From: JAYRWN01 sp041917975
GTDB taxonomy: Bacteria; Bacteroidota; Bacteroidia; Chitinophagales; Saprospiraceae
Reading direction: 5' to 3'
Assembly: GCA_041917975.1 (NCBI GenBank)
Contig: JAYRWN010000454.1
Coordinates: forward strand, 1-34,988
Length of the DNA: 34,988 nucleotides
Shown here: in pieces, positions 1 to 7,372 of the stretch
Layout: every line of letters begins with the position of its first letter
Numbering within the stretch: the stretch's first letter is position 1
Made by a program: the position numbers and the translations under genes
Notes under the pieces: model-generated
The model's database searches: none
What the model was told of the DNA's origin: nothing
What the model saw: the letters and a program-made list of their open reading frames with translations, nothing else

Positions 1-26
1 ATGTCCATTTTTAAAATATATTTTTT

Positions 27-51
27 GTCATTGCGACCACAGTGAAGGAAC
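27..51 (+). repeat. Dispersed GTCATTnCG element, degenerate copy
   Basis: The stretch starts GTCATTGCGACCACAG and ends GAAGGAAC, resembling the better copy at 283-309. From memory, similar elements (GTCATTCCGnnCGCAGnGnAGGAATCT) recur in many Bacteroidota intergenic regions. The function is unknown and this copy is diverged. Confidence 0.4.
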
Positions 52-155
52 CCATATTAATTAATAATCAATAGGGTGACGGTGAATTTGGAATGAGGAA
101 TAAAATATGGAATTAGTACTAATTGTCTACCCGTTTCCATGCGACCCCCTCGGGG

Positions 156-211
156 TCGAATAGGTTCAATAGCAATTTTTTAAAAAAATATTTGACCCTC
201 TCCGGGTCATA
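156..211 (+). repeat. Direct repeat, copy 1 of 2
   Basis: This 56-base stretch matches 407-463 with four substitutions and one inserted A. It starts TCGAATAGGT, passes through AGCAATTTTTTAAAAAAAT and ends in a small hairpin TGACCC/GGGTCA (193-209). The two copies lie 251 bases apart in the same orientation. Confidence 0.75.
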
Positions 212-282
212 TAATCGTGATCGGGTTCAATTTGGGGGATATATAAATCTAATACCTGCTATTACATTCAAAAATTCAGTGT

Positions 283-309
283 GTCATTCCGGCCGCAGCG
301 GAGGAATCT
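283..309 (+). repeat. Dispersed GTCATTCCG element
   Basis: The element starts GTCATTCCGGCCGCAG and ends GGAGGAATCT. ATTCC (286-290) and GGAAT (303-307) form short inverted ends. It matches a common Bacteroidota intergenic repeat form recalled from memory. A degenerate copy sits at 27-51. Confidence 0.55.
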
Positions 310-406
310 ATAACATACATAAATATATAATAAAATTATAGATTACTCCGCACAATATTAATTATATTTAAGAACCCTGAAGGCATTTTTATACGGGCCC
401 CTCGTA

Positions 407-463
407 TCGAATAGGTACAATAGCAATTTTTTAAAAAAAATATTTGAACCTTTCCGGATCATA
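407..463 (+). repeat. Direct repeat, copy 2 of 2
   Basis: This is the second copy of the 156-211 repeat, about 91% identical by eye. Its terminal hairpin is decayed (TGAACC/GGATCA), suggesting an older copy or relaxed constraint. It ends about 16 bases before the 3' end of the DUF2490 gene. Confidence 0.75.
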
Positions 464-479
464 CAAAGAACGTCCAGGT

Positions 480-1151
480 TTAATTCTTAAGGAATGGCAC
501 GGTATTAAAGAGCACTATTTGTAATTGGAAACGTTGATCCCGGTTCAACATTTGATTCATGATGGCTAATTCGGCTCTAAAATTTTTATTGATCACGTAC
601 CCCATTCCCACATAGAGCCGGTCCCGGTCATATACAGGGGTCTTACGTTGCAGAAATATTTCATTGTAAGCTGAAAAATACCAGGCGCCCTGAGCAAGCG
701 TCGGTTTATTAAGCGGAATATTTACGGCTAAAAAATAGCGGAATCTCAGGGAGAAATTGTCAGGAAGGAATCTTTCTTCCAGCCGGTAGCGGTGTTGTAA
801 ATAAAACCGTCCAAAATTTTGGCGGGTAAGAAATTGTTGGTATAACCGATGTTCTACAGTTTTTAGTTTTTCATTCTGACCGGCGAGATAATTGCGCGTG
901 TCAATATAACCATACCCAAAAAGCAAATTATTATTTTGTTCACTCAGGTTATATCCCACTCCGGTGCGAAGCAATAATTGTTGGAGGTCACCGGCAAAAT
1001 TATAATTGCGGAATTGAAATTCATTCCACCAATTCCATTTCTTGGAAATGGCCTGGTTACCAAAATAAATATACCAATTACCGACCTGTGAAGATTGGGA
1101 AGATAACACCTCAGGAAGTAATAAACCCACCAAAAGAAATCGCCAAACCAT
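480..1151 (-). CDS. DUF2490 family outer-membrane protein
   Basis: This is a 223-residue protein with an N-terminal signal peptide (hydrophobic residues 4-15, likely cleaved near the SSQSS stretch) followed by alternating aromatic/polar beta-strand patterns. Strands such as WNWWNEFQFRNY and RFYLQHRYRLEERF, with a central HRLYQQF motif, are typical of DUF2490 proteins, small beta-barrel-like proteins of Bacteroidota with no established function. The length is normal for the family. It is the last minus-strand gene after carbonic anhydrase, 87 bases downstream, so it may have its own promoter. A TAatTTTG box lies at 1156-1163, but it is so close to the start that the transcript would be nearly leaderless. 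The family call is from pattern recognition; the function is unknown. Confidence 0.75.
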   Translation of the reverse strand: MVWRFLLVGLLLPEVLSSQSSQVGNWYIYFGNQAISKKWNWWNEFQFRNYNFAGDLQQLLLRTGVGYNLSEQNNNLLFGYGYIDTRNYLAGQNEKLKTVEHRLYQQFLTRQNFGRFYLQHRYRLEERFLPDNFSLRFRYFLAVNIPLNKPTLAQGAWYFSAYNEIFLQRKTPVYDRDRLYVGMGYVINKNFRAELAIMNQMLNRDQRFQLQIVLFNTVPFLKN

Positions 1152-1238
1152 ACCGCAAAATTATAAACAATAAACCCATGCAAACTATCTAATATAGTCA
1201 CATGGGTCGAAATTTATGCATGGACAAGATTACTCCAT

Positions 1239-1865
1239 TTATTGTTCAAAAAAAGTAACTCGGCCATTCTCCACATTATACATTCCTCCCACTATTTTTA
1301 CCTTACCGTTTTCAATCAGGTCGCGGATAATGGGACTTTGTTTTTGTATTTGTGCAATGGTGAGATGTACATTTGTTTCAGTAACTTTGTAAACAAATTC
1401 GGGATTAGACCCCGTGCGATTTTCATTAATGGAAGTTTCTGCATCAATAGCCGGTTTTATTTTATGTAATACCCCGGACAGATGACCCAGTTCGACATGA
1501 TTACAGGCACCCACTATTGCTCCACAGCGGGTATGACCAAGCACCAAAATAATTTTAGTGCCTACGACCTTAGTCGCAAATTCCATACTGCCCAGAATAT
1601 CGTCATTAAGTACATTACCAGCTATGCGGATACTAAAGATATCACCCAAACCCTGATCAAAGATCAGTTCAGCCGAGGTGCGTGAATCCATACAGCTAAG
1701 GATGGTGGCAAATGGAAATTGGCCTTCTTTGGTTTCGTTCACCTGCTGCAATAAATTGCGGTTGGCCTTCAGGTTTTTAACAAACCGGTCATTGCCTTCT
1801 TTAAGAATTTCAAAAGCCAGGTCAGGCGTAAGGTTTGTCTGCGTTTCTTTGGAATGAGTATGCAT
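1239..1865 (-). CDS. Beta-class carbonic anhydrase
   Basis: This 208-residue enzyme should interconvert CO2 and bicarbonate in the cytoplasm. The zinc ligands and catalytic dyad of the beta class are all present: Cys58, Asp60 and Arg62 in SCMDSR, then His111 and Cys114 in GHTRCGA. No signal peptide is seen. Length is usual for the family. It lies 14 bases downstream of the SulP transporter on the same strand, so the two are almost certainly co-transcribed. SulP/carbonic anhydrase pairs and fusions are a known arrangement for bicarbonate handling. The ATG at 1865 gives a normal N terminus (MHTHSKETQ) ahead of the conserved LKEGNDRFV segment. Confidence 0.95.
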   Translation of the reverse strand: MHTHSKETQTNLTPDLAFEILKEGNDRFVKNLKANRNLLQQVNETKEGQFPFATILSCMDSRTSAELIFDQGLGDIFSIRIAGNVLNDDILGSMEFATKVVGTKIILVLGHTRCGAIVGACNHVELGHLSGVLHKIKPAIDAETSINENRTGSNPEFVYKVTETNVHLTIAQIQKQSPIIRDLIENGKVKIVGGMYNVENGRVTFFEQ

Positions 1866-1879
1866 AGGATTTAGTTTTT

Positions 1880-3445
1880 TTAATAATCTGCAGGAATAGG
1901 TTCAATAAAATTGATTTTTTCCAGGGTGATATTTTTAGATCGGGCATTGTCTTCGTATTCTTTTATTAATTCCACCACATCGTAAGAGATGGATTTAGAA
2001 TTGGTACAATCAATGATCACTTTCGAATTAGCCGGAATAGCATTTAAGGCTTTAGCCACGCTGGCTTTATTAAAAAACGAAACTTCTTCCGCTAAAACCA
2101 AATGGTGCACTTCATGACCTTCTTCCGTTGTAATGACATCCTTCATATGATGCGAGTTGCGATAACTGTGGTACAAAACAAACATGCCACCAATCGCCAA
2201 ACCAACGGTTATCCCGGTTAAAAGATCAGTAAATAAAATGGTGATAACGGTTATGGTGAACGGAACAAATTGTTCTAAGCCCAGCTTATACATATTGACA
2301 AAAAGTGACGGCTTCGCCAATTTATAACCGACTAACAACAGGATAGAAGCCAAACTGGCTAAAGGGATTAAATTTAGTACGCTTGCAATAGTAATGGCAC
2401 TGATAAATAAAAATAACCCGTGAAGAATGGTCGATAATTTGGTACGTCCACCGAAAGTAATATTCGCCGAGCTACGCACAATTACTTGAGTTATAGGTAA
2501 TCCACCTATCAATCCCGAAATAATATTACCGGCACCTTGAGCAAACAATTCGCGGTTAGTAGGAGTTTGGCGCTTTAAAGGATCTAATTTATCAGTAGCT
2601 TCCACACACAATAGCGTCTCCAGGCTAGCAACAATAGCCACTACAAATCCTATCTTCCACACTTCCAGATTTGTTATGGCACTAAAATCAGGGAATGTAA
2701 ATTGACTGAAAAAATCAGAGAAATTTTCCGGCACAGGTATATTAACAAGTTGATCTGGATTCAACGAAAAATTTAACCAACCCTGGCGGAAAAGTAAATT
2801 CATGAATATACCCAATAATACAACCACTAGTGGCCCATTAATCAGGTTAAAAATTTTGTGCCTTTTATTAAGTATTTTTTCCCAAAATATTAATACCACC
2901 AGGGAAAGTATGGCGATAAAGGCAGCTCCTGGAGTAATAAATTCCAAGGCCTTAAATATCTCAGAAAAAGTATTTTCACCATCGGCCTGAATAAAAGCGA
3001 CATCACCTTCAGTATCTTTATCCCACCCTAAGGCATGGGGAATCTGTTTAAGAATAATTAATAAGCCTATCCCGGACAGCATACCTTTGATAACCGAGGA
3101 TGGGAAAAAATATCCAATAATGCCAGCTTTCAGTACGCCTAATAACAGCTGGAAAATACCGGCAATTACAACGGCTAACAAAAAGACTTCATACGAACCG
3201 CCTAACGATTCTATCGACGTTAATACGATAACCGCCAAGCCTGCAGCCGGACCACTGACTCCTAAAGGAGATCCGCTGATGACTCCTACGACGATGCCCC
3301 CGACAATTCCGGCAATGATGCCGGAAAACAAGGGCGCACCGGAAGCTAAAGCAATGCCTAGACATAAAGGTACGGCCACAAAAAAGACAACGATACTGGC
3401 CGGCAGGTCCACACGAAATTGACTAAACAAGTTTTTGAAAGGCAT
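1880..3445 (-). CDS. SulP family inorganic anion transporter with STAS domain
   Basis: This is a 521-residue inner-membrane transporter. Residues 1-400 hold the many hydrophobic helices of SulP/SLC26 proteins, including an early glycine-rich GIIAGIVGGIVVG stretch and the GLPITQVIVRSSANI motif. A cytoplasmic STAS domain occupies about residues 425-521 (VIIDCTNSKSISYDVVELI). The start is placed at the ATG at 3445: the frame extends to a TTG at 3454, but MPFKNLFSQFRVDLPAS is the usual SulP opening. It is followed 14 bases later by a beta-carbonic anhydrase, which favours bicarbonate as the substrate, as in BicA-type transporters; sulfate cannot be excluded. The upstream region has a TAtcTTTG -7 box and inverted repeats that could bind the divergent TetR-type regulator. 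Confidence 0.92.
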   Translation of the reverse strand: MPFKNLFSQFRVDLPASIVVFFVAVPLCLGIALASGAPLFSGIIAGIVGGIVVGVISGSPLGVSGPAAGLAVIVLTSIESLGGSYEVFLLAVVIAGIFQLLLGVLKAGIIGYFFPSSVIKGMLSGIGLLIILKQIPHALGWDKDTEGDVAFIQADGENTFSEIFKALEFITPGAAFIAILSLVVLIFWEKILNKRHKIFNLINGPLVVVLLGIFMNLLFRQGWLNFSLNPDQLVNIPVPENFSDFFSQFTFPDFSAITNLEVWKIGFVVAIVASLETLLCVEATDKLDPLKRQTPTNRELFAQGAGNIISGLIGGLPITQVIVRSSANITFGGRTKLSTILHGLFLFISAITIASVLNLIPLASLASILLLVGYKLAKPSLFVNMYKLGLEQFVPFTITVITILFTDLLTGITVGLAIGGMFVLYHSYRNSHHMKDVITTEEGHEVHHLVLAEEVSFFNKASVAKALNAIPANSKVIIDCTNSKSISYDVVELIKEYEDNARSKNITLEKINFIEPIPADY

Positions 3446-3466
3446 AAGATGCAAATTTTAACAGTA

Positions 3467-3506
3467 CAAAGATAGTTATAATTTATAAAATGATAGCTTT
3501 ACTATC
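3467..3506 (-). promoter_or_regulatory. Candidate SulP promoter and TetR operator
   Basis: On the minus strand a Bacteroidota -7 box TAtcTTTG lies at 3474-3467, 22 bases upstream of the SulP start. A perfect inverted repeat GATAG-N5-CTATC lies at 3492-3506, where the -33 region would be, and another GATAG starts at 3471. No clear TTG is found at the expected spacing. Position suggests an operator for the divergent TetR-type gene; this is inference. Confidence 0.4.
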
Positions 3507-3546
3507 TTAAATTATTGTTAAACTATATCAAAAGAAATTTTTGCTT

Positions 3547-3554
3547 TAGATTTG
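3547..3554 (+). promoter_or_regulatory. -7 box for the TetR-type regulator
   Basis: TAgaTTTG matches the Bacteroidota -7 consensus and ends 23 bases before the regulator's ATG. No good -33 TTG is seen at 19-21 bases; the nearest is 29 bases upstream. Confidence 0.45.
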
Positions 3555-3577
3555 CTCAATTTTAATACCTTAGTAAT

Positions 3578-4255
3578 ATGGATTACAAGCTTAGTTTCGC
3601 CGTCAATGAATCGATTTACCTGAAGAACCCGGAAAGCTCCGAAGTTGGTCACAGCATCATTAAACACAGCATTGACTTGATCAATGACCTGGGTTTTGAG
3701 CATTTTACTTTTAAGAAACTGGCAGTGGCTATGAATAGTACTGAAGCCACGGTGTATCGTTATTTTGAAAACAAACACCGCATTCTTTTATACATTATCA
3801 GCTGGTATTGGTTTTATCTGGACTACAACCTGGACTACCGTTTAATAAATTTAACAGATCGCAAACAGCGACTTTTGGAGGTTCTTAATCTACTTACTCA
3901 TGAGTTTCCGGAAAGCAGCGGGGGAGTAGATTACAATAAAAAATATCTAAACAACATCGTCATTGCAGAAAGCAGTAAGGTATACTTAGTCAAAGAAGTG
4001 GCTGAAATCAATCAACACAAAGTCTTTAAACCGTACAAAGATTTATGCTCACGAATTGCCGCCATTATCTCAGACTACGATCCAGATTATCCATATCCGG
4101 TCTCTCTGAGCACGACTATCGTGGAGACCTCGCATAGTCAACAATTTTTTATTAAATTTTTACCACGACTCACCGATCAGGACAAGATAAGATCGAATGA
4201 TTTTGTGCACCATTTTTTACAGGACCTGGTATTCCGCATCCTGAATGTAAACTAG
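3578..4255 (+). CDS. TetR/AcrR family transcriptional regulator
   Basis: This 225-residue protein has an N-terminal TetR helix-turn-helix at about residues 24-70: IIKHSIDLINDLGF, FTFKKLAVAMNST, then EATVYRYFENKHRIL, where the recognition helix ends in the typical YRYFxxK. The C-terminal ligand-binding part is all-helical and not recognisable to a subfamily. It is transcribed divergently from the SulP-carbonic anhydrase operon with a 132-base spacer containing inverted repeats, so it may regulate that operon and itself. Its stop codon overlaps the stop of the convergent PKD/sorting-domain gene by four bases (4252-4255). The ligand is unknown. Confidence 0.85.
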   Translation: MDYKLSFAVNESIYLKNPESSEVGHSIIKHSIDLINDLGFEHFTFKKLAVAMNSTEATVYRYFENKHRILLYIISWYWFYLDYNLDYRLINLTDRKQRLLEVLNLLTHEFPESSGGVDYNKKYLNNIVIAESSKVYLVKEVAEINQHKVFKPYKDLCSRIAAIISDYDPDYPYPVSLSTTIVETSHSQQFFIKFLPRLTDQDKIRSNDFVHHFLQDLVFRILNVN

Positions 4256-6531
4256 CGGACCACGGTCGCAAATCCTTTTACTTCATGCTGGTCTCCCCGG
4301 GGACCCCGGTAGCGCACCACACAAACGTATACCCCGTTGGGAACGTCTGTGCCGCTATTGTTCATCCGCCCGTTCCAGCCTTCATCAGGATTGGTGGTCT
4401 CGAAAATCAGTTGGCCCCAGCGGTTCCAGATGGAAAAAGAAAAATCCTGCATCCACGGTGTATTGCCTTTTCCGAAAAACTCATCATTAACCCCGTCATT
4501 ATTCGGCGAGAAAGCATTGGGTAAATAATAATTGACATTAGGTTTTACATCGATCAGAGCTATGGCCGTGTCCGTACATCCGGAAAGGTGACTGACTATC
4601 TGACTAACCTGGTATACTCCGGTATCCCGGAAGGTATAAATGGGATTGGCCAAAGTACTGCTATTCTCTGCTCCGAAGAACCACAACCATTGACTGGCAT
4701 CCTTCGAATCATCTTTAAATTCCACCACGGGTTGAGTGTTGCTCGGTTCTTCTGGCGAATAACGAAATCCCGCTTGCGGGGATGGCCGAACGGTAATCCA
4801 ATCCGGAAAGTTGGCAGAGGTCTTACAACCTATCGGTGATACGATAGACAGATTTATCCCAAAGGTTCCATCTTTTTCATACAAATGAGTTGGACTGATA
4901 TTTTTGCTGCTGGTTCCGTCGCCAAAATCCCAAGTTATCTCATAAGTCGAGTCAATGGGGAAAGACAGATTATTAAAAAAAATGTTGGCTGGAGCACAAC
5001 CGCGGAAGGTGGAAGGCTCTACGACGATGAGTGCCGGAACCGGAAAATAGGGCAAAACATCTCTTTTTGTATCCCGGCATTGGTTTGCATCTTCGACCTG
5101 TAAACTCACCGGAATGTTTCCTGGAAGCTTGTAGATGTGCTGGGGTGTCCGCGAACTGGATGTCGACCCATCACCGAAATTCCAAGTCCATTTGGTAATG
5201 CCGCCAGGGGCTCCTGTCCGGCTGCGATCTGTAAAGGAAACCGGACCGGCGGTACAGGTATCATAGACGTAGCTAAAATCGGCCATGATATCCGGCAGTA
5301 CTTCTACTTTGATCAAAACGGAGTCGGCACATTGTAAACCGCGGTTAATGATCATTTTACCATTATAGATTCCTAATCCGGGAAATTCTATACTGGCGTT
5401 ACGCTCGGCAGAGGTACGCCGATTACCGCGGATATCAAACTCCCAATAATAATCCTTGATGTATTTCTCCTGGTATGATTTGTTGATAAAATCTATGGTA
5501 AAACTCCCGCAGGAGCGGACCTCATATTTTTCCTCGCGCACCGTATCGGCGACGATCTCAGCCTTGACGGTTTCTTCACATTGGGCTACATTAAACTGAA
5601 AATCGCGCCGGATGTAGCCAATGCGTTTGCCGTTGCGGTATTCGGAGACGCAAACGCCTACGACGAAAAGTCCCAGGAGATTAGGTGTGCCGGTGATCAT
5701 TCCGGTCTGCGCATTCAATTTTACCACATTTTCACCTATACCGGCCATGGGTTGGTCAAAACGAAAACTTGGCTGATAACGCACCTCGTTATACGGTGGT
5801 AAACACCGGGAGGGGTCCGGAGTAATTCCATCGCAAGCCCGCGGGTTTCCAGCTCTTTCGTTGCTCCCAAAAGGACCTCCGCCTAAAAGAGGCGCGCAAA
5901 ACTCATAAACCAACTGATCGCCATCCACATCCGTGGCTGAATGATCAAAATCCAGAGGTCGATCCAGGCATATTACGACCGGTGGATATAATTTAAACAC
6001 CGGACTACTGTTGCATTCCCATAAGGCATCCTGAGTGATGTCCACGGTAGTGGTGGACCCGCTATCCCCACTTCCGATGATATTAGAAACATCATTATTC
6101 CGGCAACAGCGTTGATAGGACACCGTGTAACTTCCTTTGAACAAAGGCAAAGTTATGTCAAACTTGTAAGATGTCGTCTCAATGCATAACCGTGGTGGGA
6201 AAATTACACAAGGGTCGTCCTCCGGTCTTACACCTACGACGGCTCCATGACGGACCGTAAGGGTGCGATAAAACGTTATTCGGTTCGTAGCGCTATCCCT
6301 GCGATAGACGCCGAATTCTGCCTGCATGTCAAAAGGTGCAGCTGTAGGATCTTCGCAATCGCGATACATGACGGCGGTAAATTCAAAACGCATGGACAAT
6401 CCATCCGCAGTTGGCCCCAGACACCGGTAAGTCAATTCGGTACCAATGATGTGCTTAGCCTGAAGTTCGGACCAACCTAACGCAATAAAAAGGAAAAACA
6501 ATAACTGCCAGCGTTGACTAACTTTTTTCAT
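4252..6531 (-). CDS. PKD-domain protein with gliding-motility (type B) C-terminal sorting domain
   Basis: This is a secreted protein of 759 residues. It begins with a signal peptide (MKKVSQRWQLLFFLFIALGW, cleavage near ELQA). An N-terminal module of about 330 residues (HIIGTELTYRC...CCRNN...CQCE-like end) is common in large Bacteroidota adhesin-like proteins. At least three PKD-like domains follow, marked by WTWNFGDGS, ITWDFGDGT and WLWFFGA. The last 90 residues are a CHU_C/type B type IX secretion domain (YYLPNAFSPNNDGVNDEF...IWNRWGQLIFE...GWNGR...PNGVYVCVVRY). The open frame extends to 6630, but the ATG at 6531 starts the signal peptide. A TAggTTTG box lies at 6652-6645. Expected location is the cell surface or medium. 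A specific role cannot be assigned. Confidence 0.88.
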   Translation of the reverse strand: MKKVSQRWQLLFFLFIALGWSELQAKHIIGTELTYRCLGPTADGLSMRFEFTAVMYRDCEDPTAAPFDMQAEFGVYRRDSATNRITFYRTLTVRHGAVVGVRPEDDPCVIFPPRLCIETTSYKFDITLPLFKGSYTVSYQRCCRNNDVSNIIGSGDSGSTTTVDITQDALWECNSSPVFKLYPPVVICLDRPLDFDHSATDVDGDQLVYEFCAPLLGGGPFGSNERAGNPRACDGITPDPSRCLPPYNEVRYQPSFRFDQPMAGIGENVVKLNAQTGMITGTPNLLGLFVVGVCVSEYRNGKRIGYIRRDFQFNVAQCEETVKAEIVADTVREEKYEVRSCGSFTIDFINKSYQEKYIKDYYWEFDIRGNRRTSAERNASIEFPGLGIYNGKMIINRGLQCADSVLIKVEVLPDIMADFSYVYDTCTAGPVSFTDRSRTGAPGGITKWTWNFGDGSTSSSRTPQHIYKLPGNIPVSLQVEDANQCRDTKRDVLPYFPVPALIVVEPSTFRGCAPANIFFNNLSFPIDSTYEITWDFGDGTSSKNISPTHLYEKDGTFGINLSIVSPIGCKTSANFPDWITVRPSPQAGFRYSPEEPSNTQPVVEFKDDSKDASQWLWFFGAENSSTLANPIYTFRDTGVYQVSQIVSHLSGCTDTAIALIDVKPNVNYYLPNAFSPNNDGVNDEFFGKGNTPWMQDFSFSIWNRWGQLIFETTNPDEGWNGRMNNSGTDVPNGVYVCVVRYRGPRGDQHEVKGFATVVR

Positions 6532-6796
6532 ATACATAAGTCGATTACTAAAACAATTATCCTGCCGCACTTCTAACAACGAAATTAAGAGGATATCTGT
6601 TGTTACTGCCTTAAAATATGGGCTTAACAAGTTTGGCCCAAAACAAACCTATATTTCAAAAAAAATCCACTTTAAGCGATAACCGGTTATGGCACCGCGG
6701 TTTTAAGCAGTCTTTTGACCGGGCCGAAGGTATTTTTTTCCACGCAGCACAATTTTCTCCCTTATTCTGTGGTTAGAAAGGGCAAAATTTTTGTGC

Positions 6797-7366
6797 ATGA
6801 TGGAGATTCTCCGTATCGAAGAGTTATTAGAAACACTAAGGACAGGAGGTATTATTCTACACCCCAACGATACAGTTTGGGGGTTAGCCTGTAATGCATT
6901 TAATGAAGCCAGTGTGGAGCGACTAAGGCAGATTAAAAAACGCCCAGTAAAAAAACCTTTCATTTTATTAGCGTCCTCGTTGGAGATGGTCAGAAGATAT
7001 GTCACTTATATCCATCCCCGTTTGGAAACCCTCCTGCAATATCATCAACGCCCGTTAACCGTGATCTACGAACAAGTCTGCGATTTACCGGAATATTTGC
7101 TTACGGCTGAAAAAGCTGCGGCTATACGGGTTTCTTTGGATCCCTTTACGCAAAGTTTGATCAATAAACTAGGTAATCCGCTTATATCCACCTCAGCTAA
7201 TTTCACCGCAGAGCCTTACCCTCAGCGCTTCGAGGATATCCATAAAGACATTATTCATCAGGTCGATGCCGTCTACCAAGGAATACACCGTTCAGCTACA
7301 GAAAATCAGCCTAGTGTCATTGTGCGCTTTACCCGCAAAGGTGATTTCATTTTTCTCCGCGAATAA
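6797..7366 (+). CDS. L-threonylcarbamoyladenylate synthase-type protein (Sua5/YciO/YrdC/YwlC family)
   Basis: The 189-residue single-domain protein matches YrdC/TsaC enzymes, which make threonylcarbamoyl-AMP from threonine, bicarbonate and ATP for the t6A37 modification of tRNA. Family marks are ILHPNDTVWGLACNAFN (residues 20-36), IKKRPVKKPF with the basic nucleotide-binding patch, and PLISTSANFTAEP in the C-terminal half. There is no Sua5 extension domain. The frame can be extended to a TTG at 6791, but the ATG at 6797 (or 6800) is a better start. It ends six bases before the convergent S41 protease. The YciO paralogue is the alternative assignment. Confidence 0.88.
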   Translation: MMEILRIEELLETLRTGGIILHPNDTVWGLACNAFNEASVERLRQIKKRPVKKPFILLASSLEMVRRYVTYIHPRLETLLQYHQRPLTVIYEQVCDLPEYLLTAEKAAAIRVSLDPFTQSLINKLGNPLISTSANFTAEPYPQRFEDIHKDIIHQVDAVYQGIHRSATENQPSVIVRFTRKGDFIFLRE

Positions 7367-7372
7367 ACGTAG

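Larger units (their letters stand above)
1..479. other. Gene-free, repeat-filled intergenic region
   Basis: No convincing coding sequence is present. The stretch is AT-rich and carries two near-identical direct repeats (156-211 and 407-463), two copies of a GTCATTnCG...GGAA element (27-51 and 283-309), and short hairpins such as CGACCCC/GGGGTCG at 142-158 and TGACCC/GGGTCA at 193-209. The only plus-strand open frame (123-341) runs through these repeats and has no protein-like composition. It looks like a landing zone for small non-coding repeats downstream of the DUF2490 gene. Confidence 0.7.

Noticed and set aside
123..341. Plus-strand open frame of 72 codons
   Set aside because: It lies wholly in repeat sequence, has no domain pattern and no promoter or conserved start; it is treated as non-coding.
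156..463. Possible CRISPR array
   Set aside because: There are only two repeat copies 251 bases apart, with no regular spacers and no cas genes.
944..1201. Minus-strand frame of 85 codons overlapping the DUF2490 start
   Set aside because: It is out of frame with the DUF2490 gene, and has no recognisable family or separate promoter.
3087..3422. Plus-strand frame of 111 codons opposite the SulP gene
   Set aside because: It is a shadow of the SulP coding sequence; low-complexity Pro/Thr/Ala composition reflects antisense of hydrophobic helices.
6532..6630. 33-residue N-terminal extension of the PKD/sorting-domain protein
   Set aside because: The signal peptide begins at the ATG at 6531; the extension would bury it.
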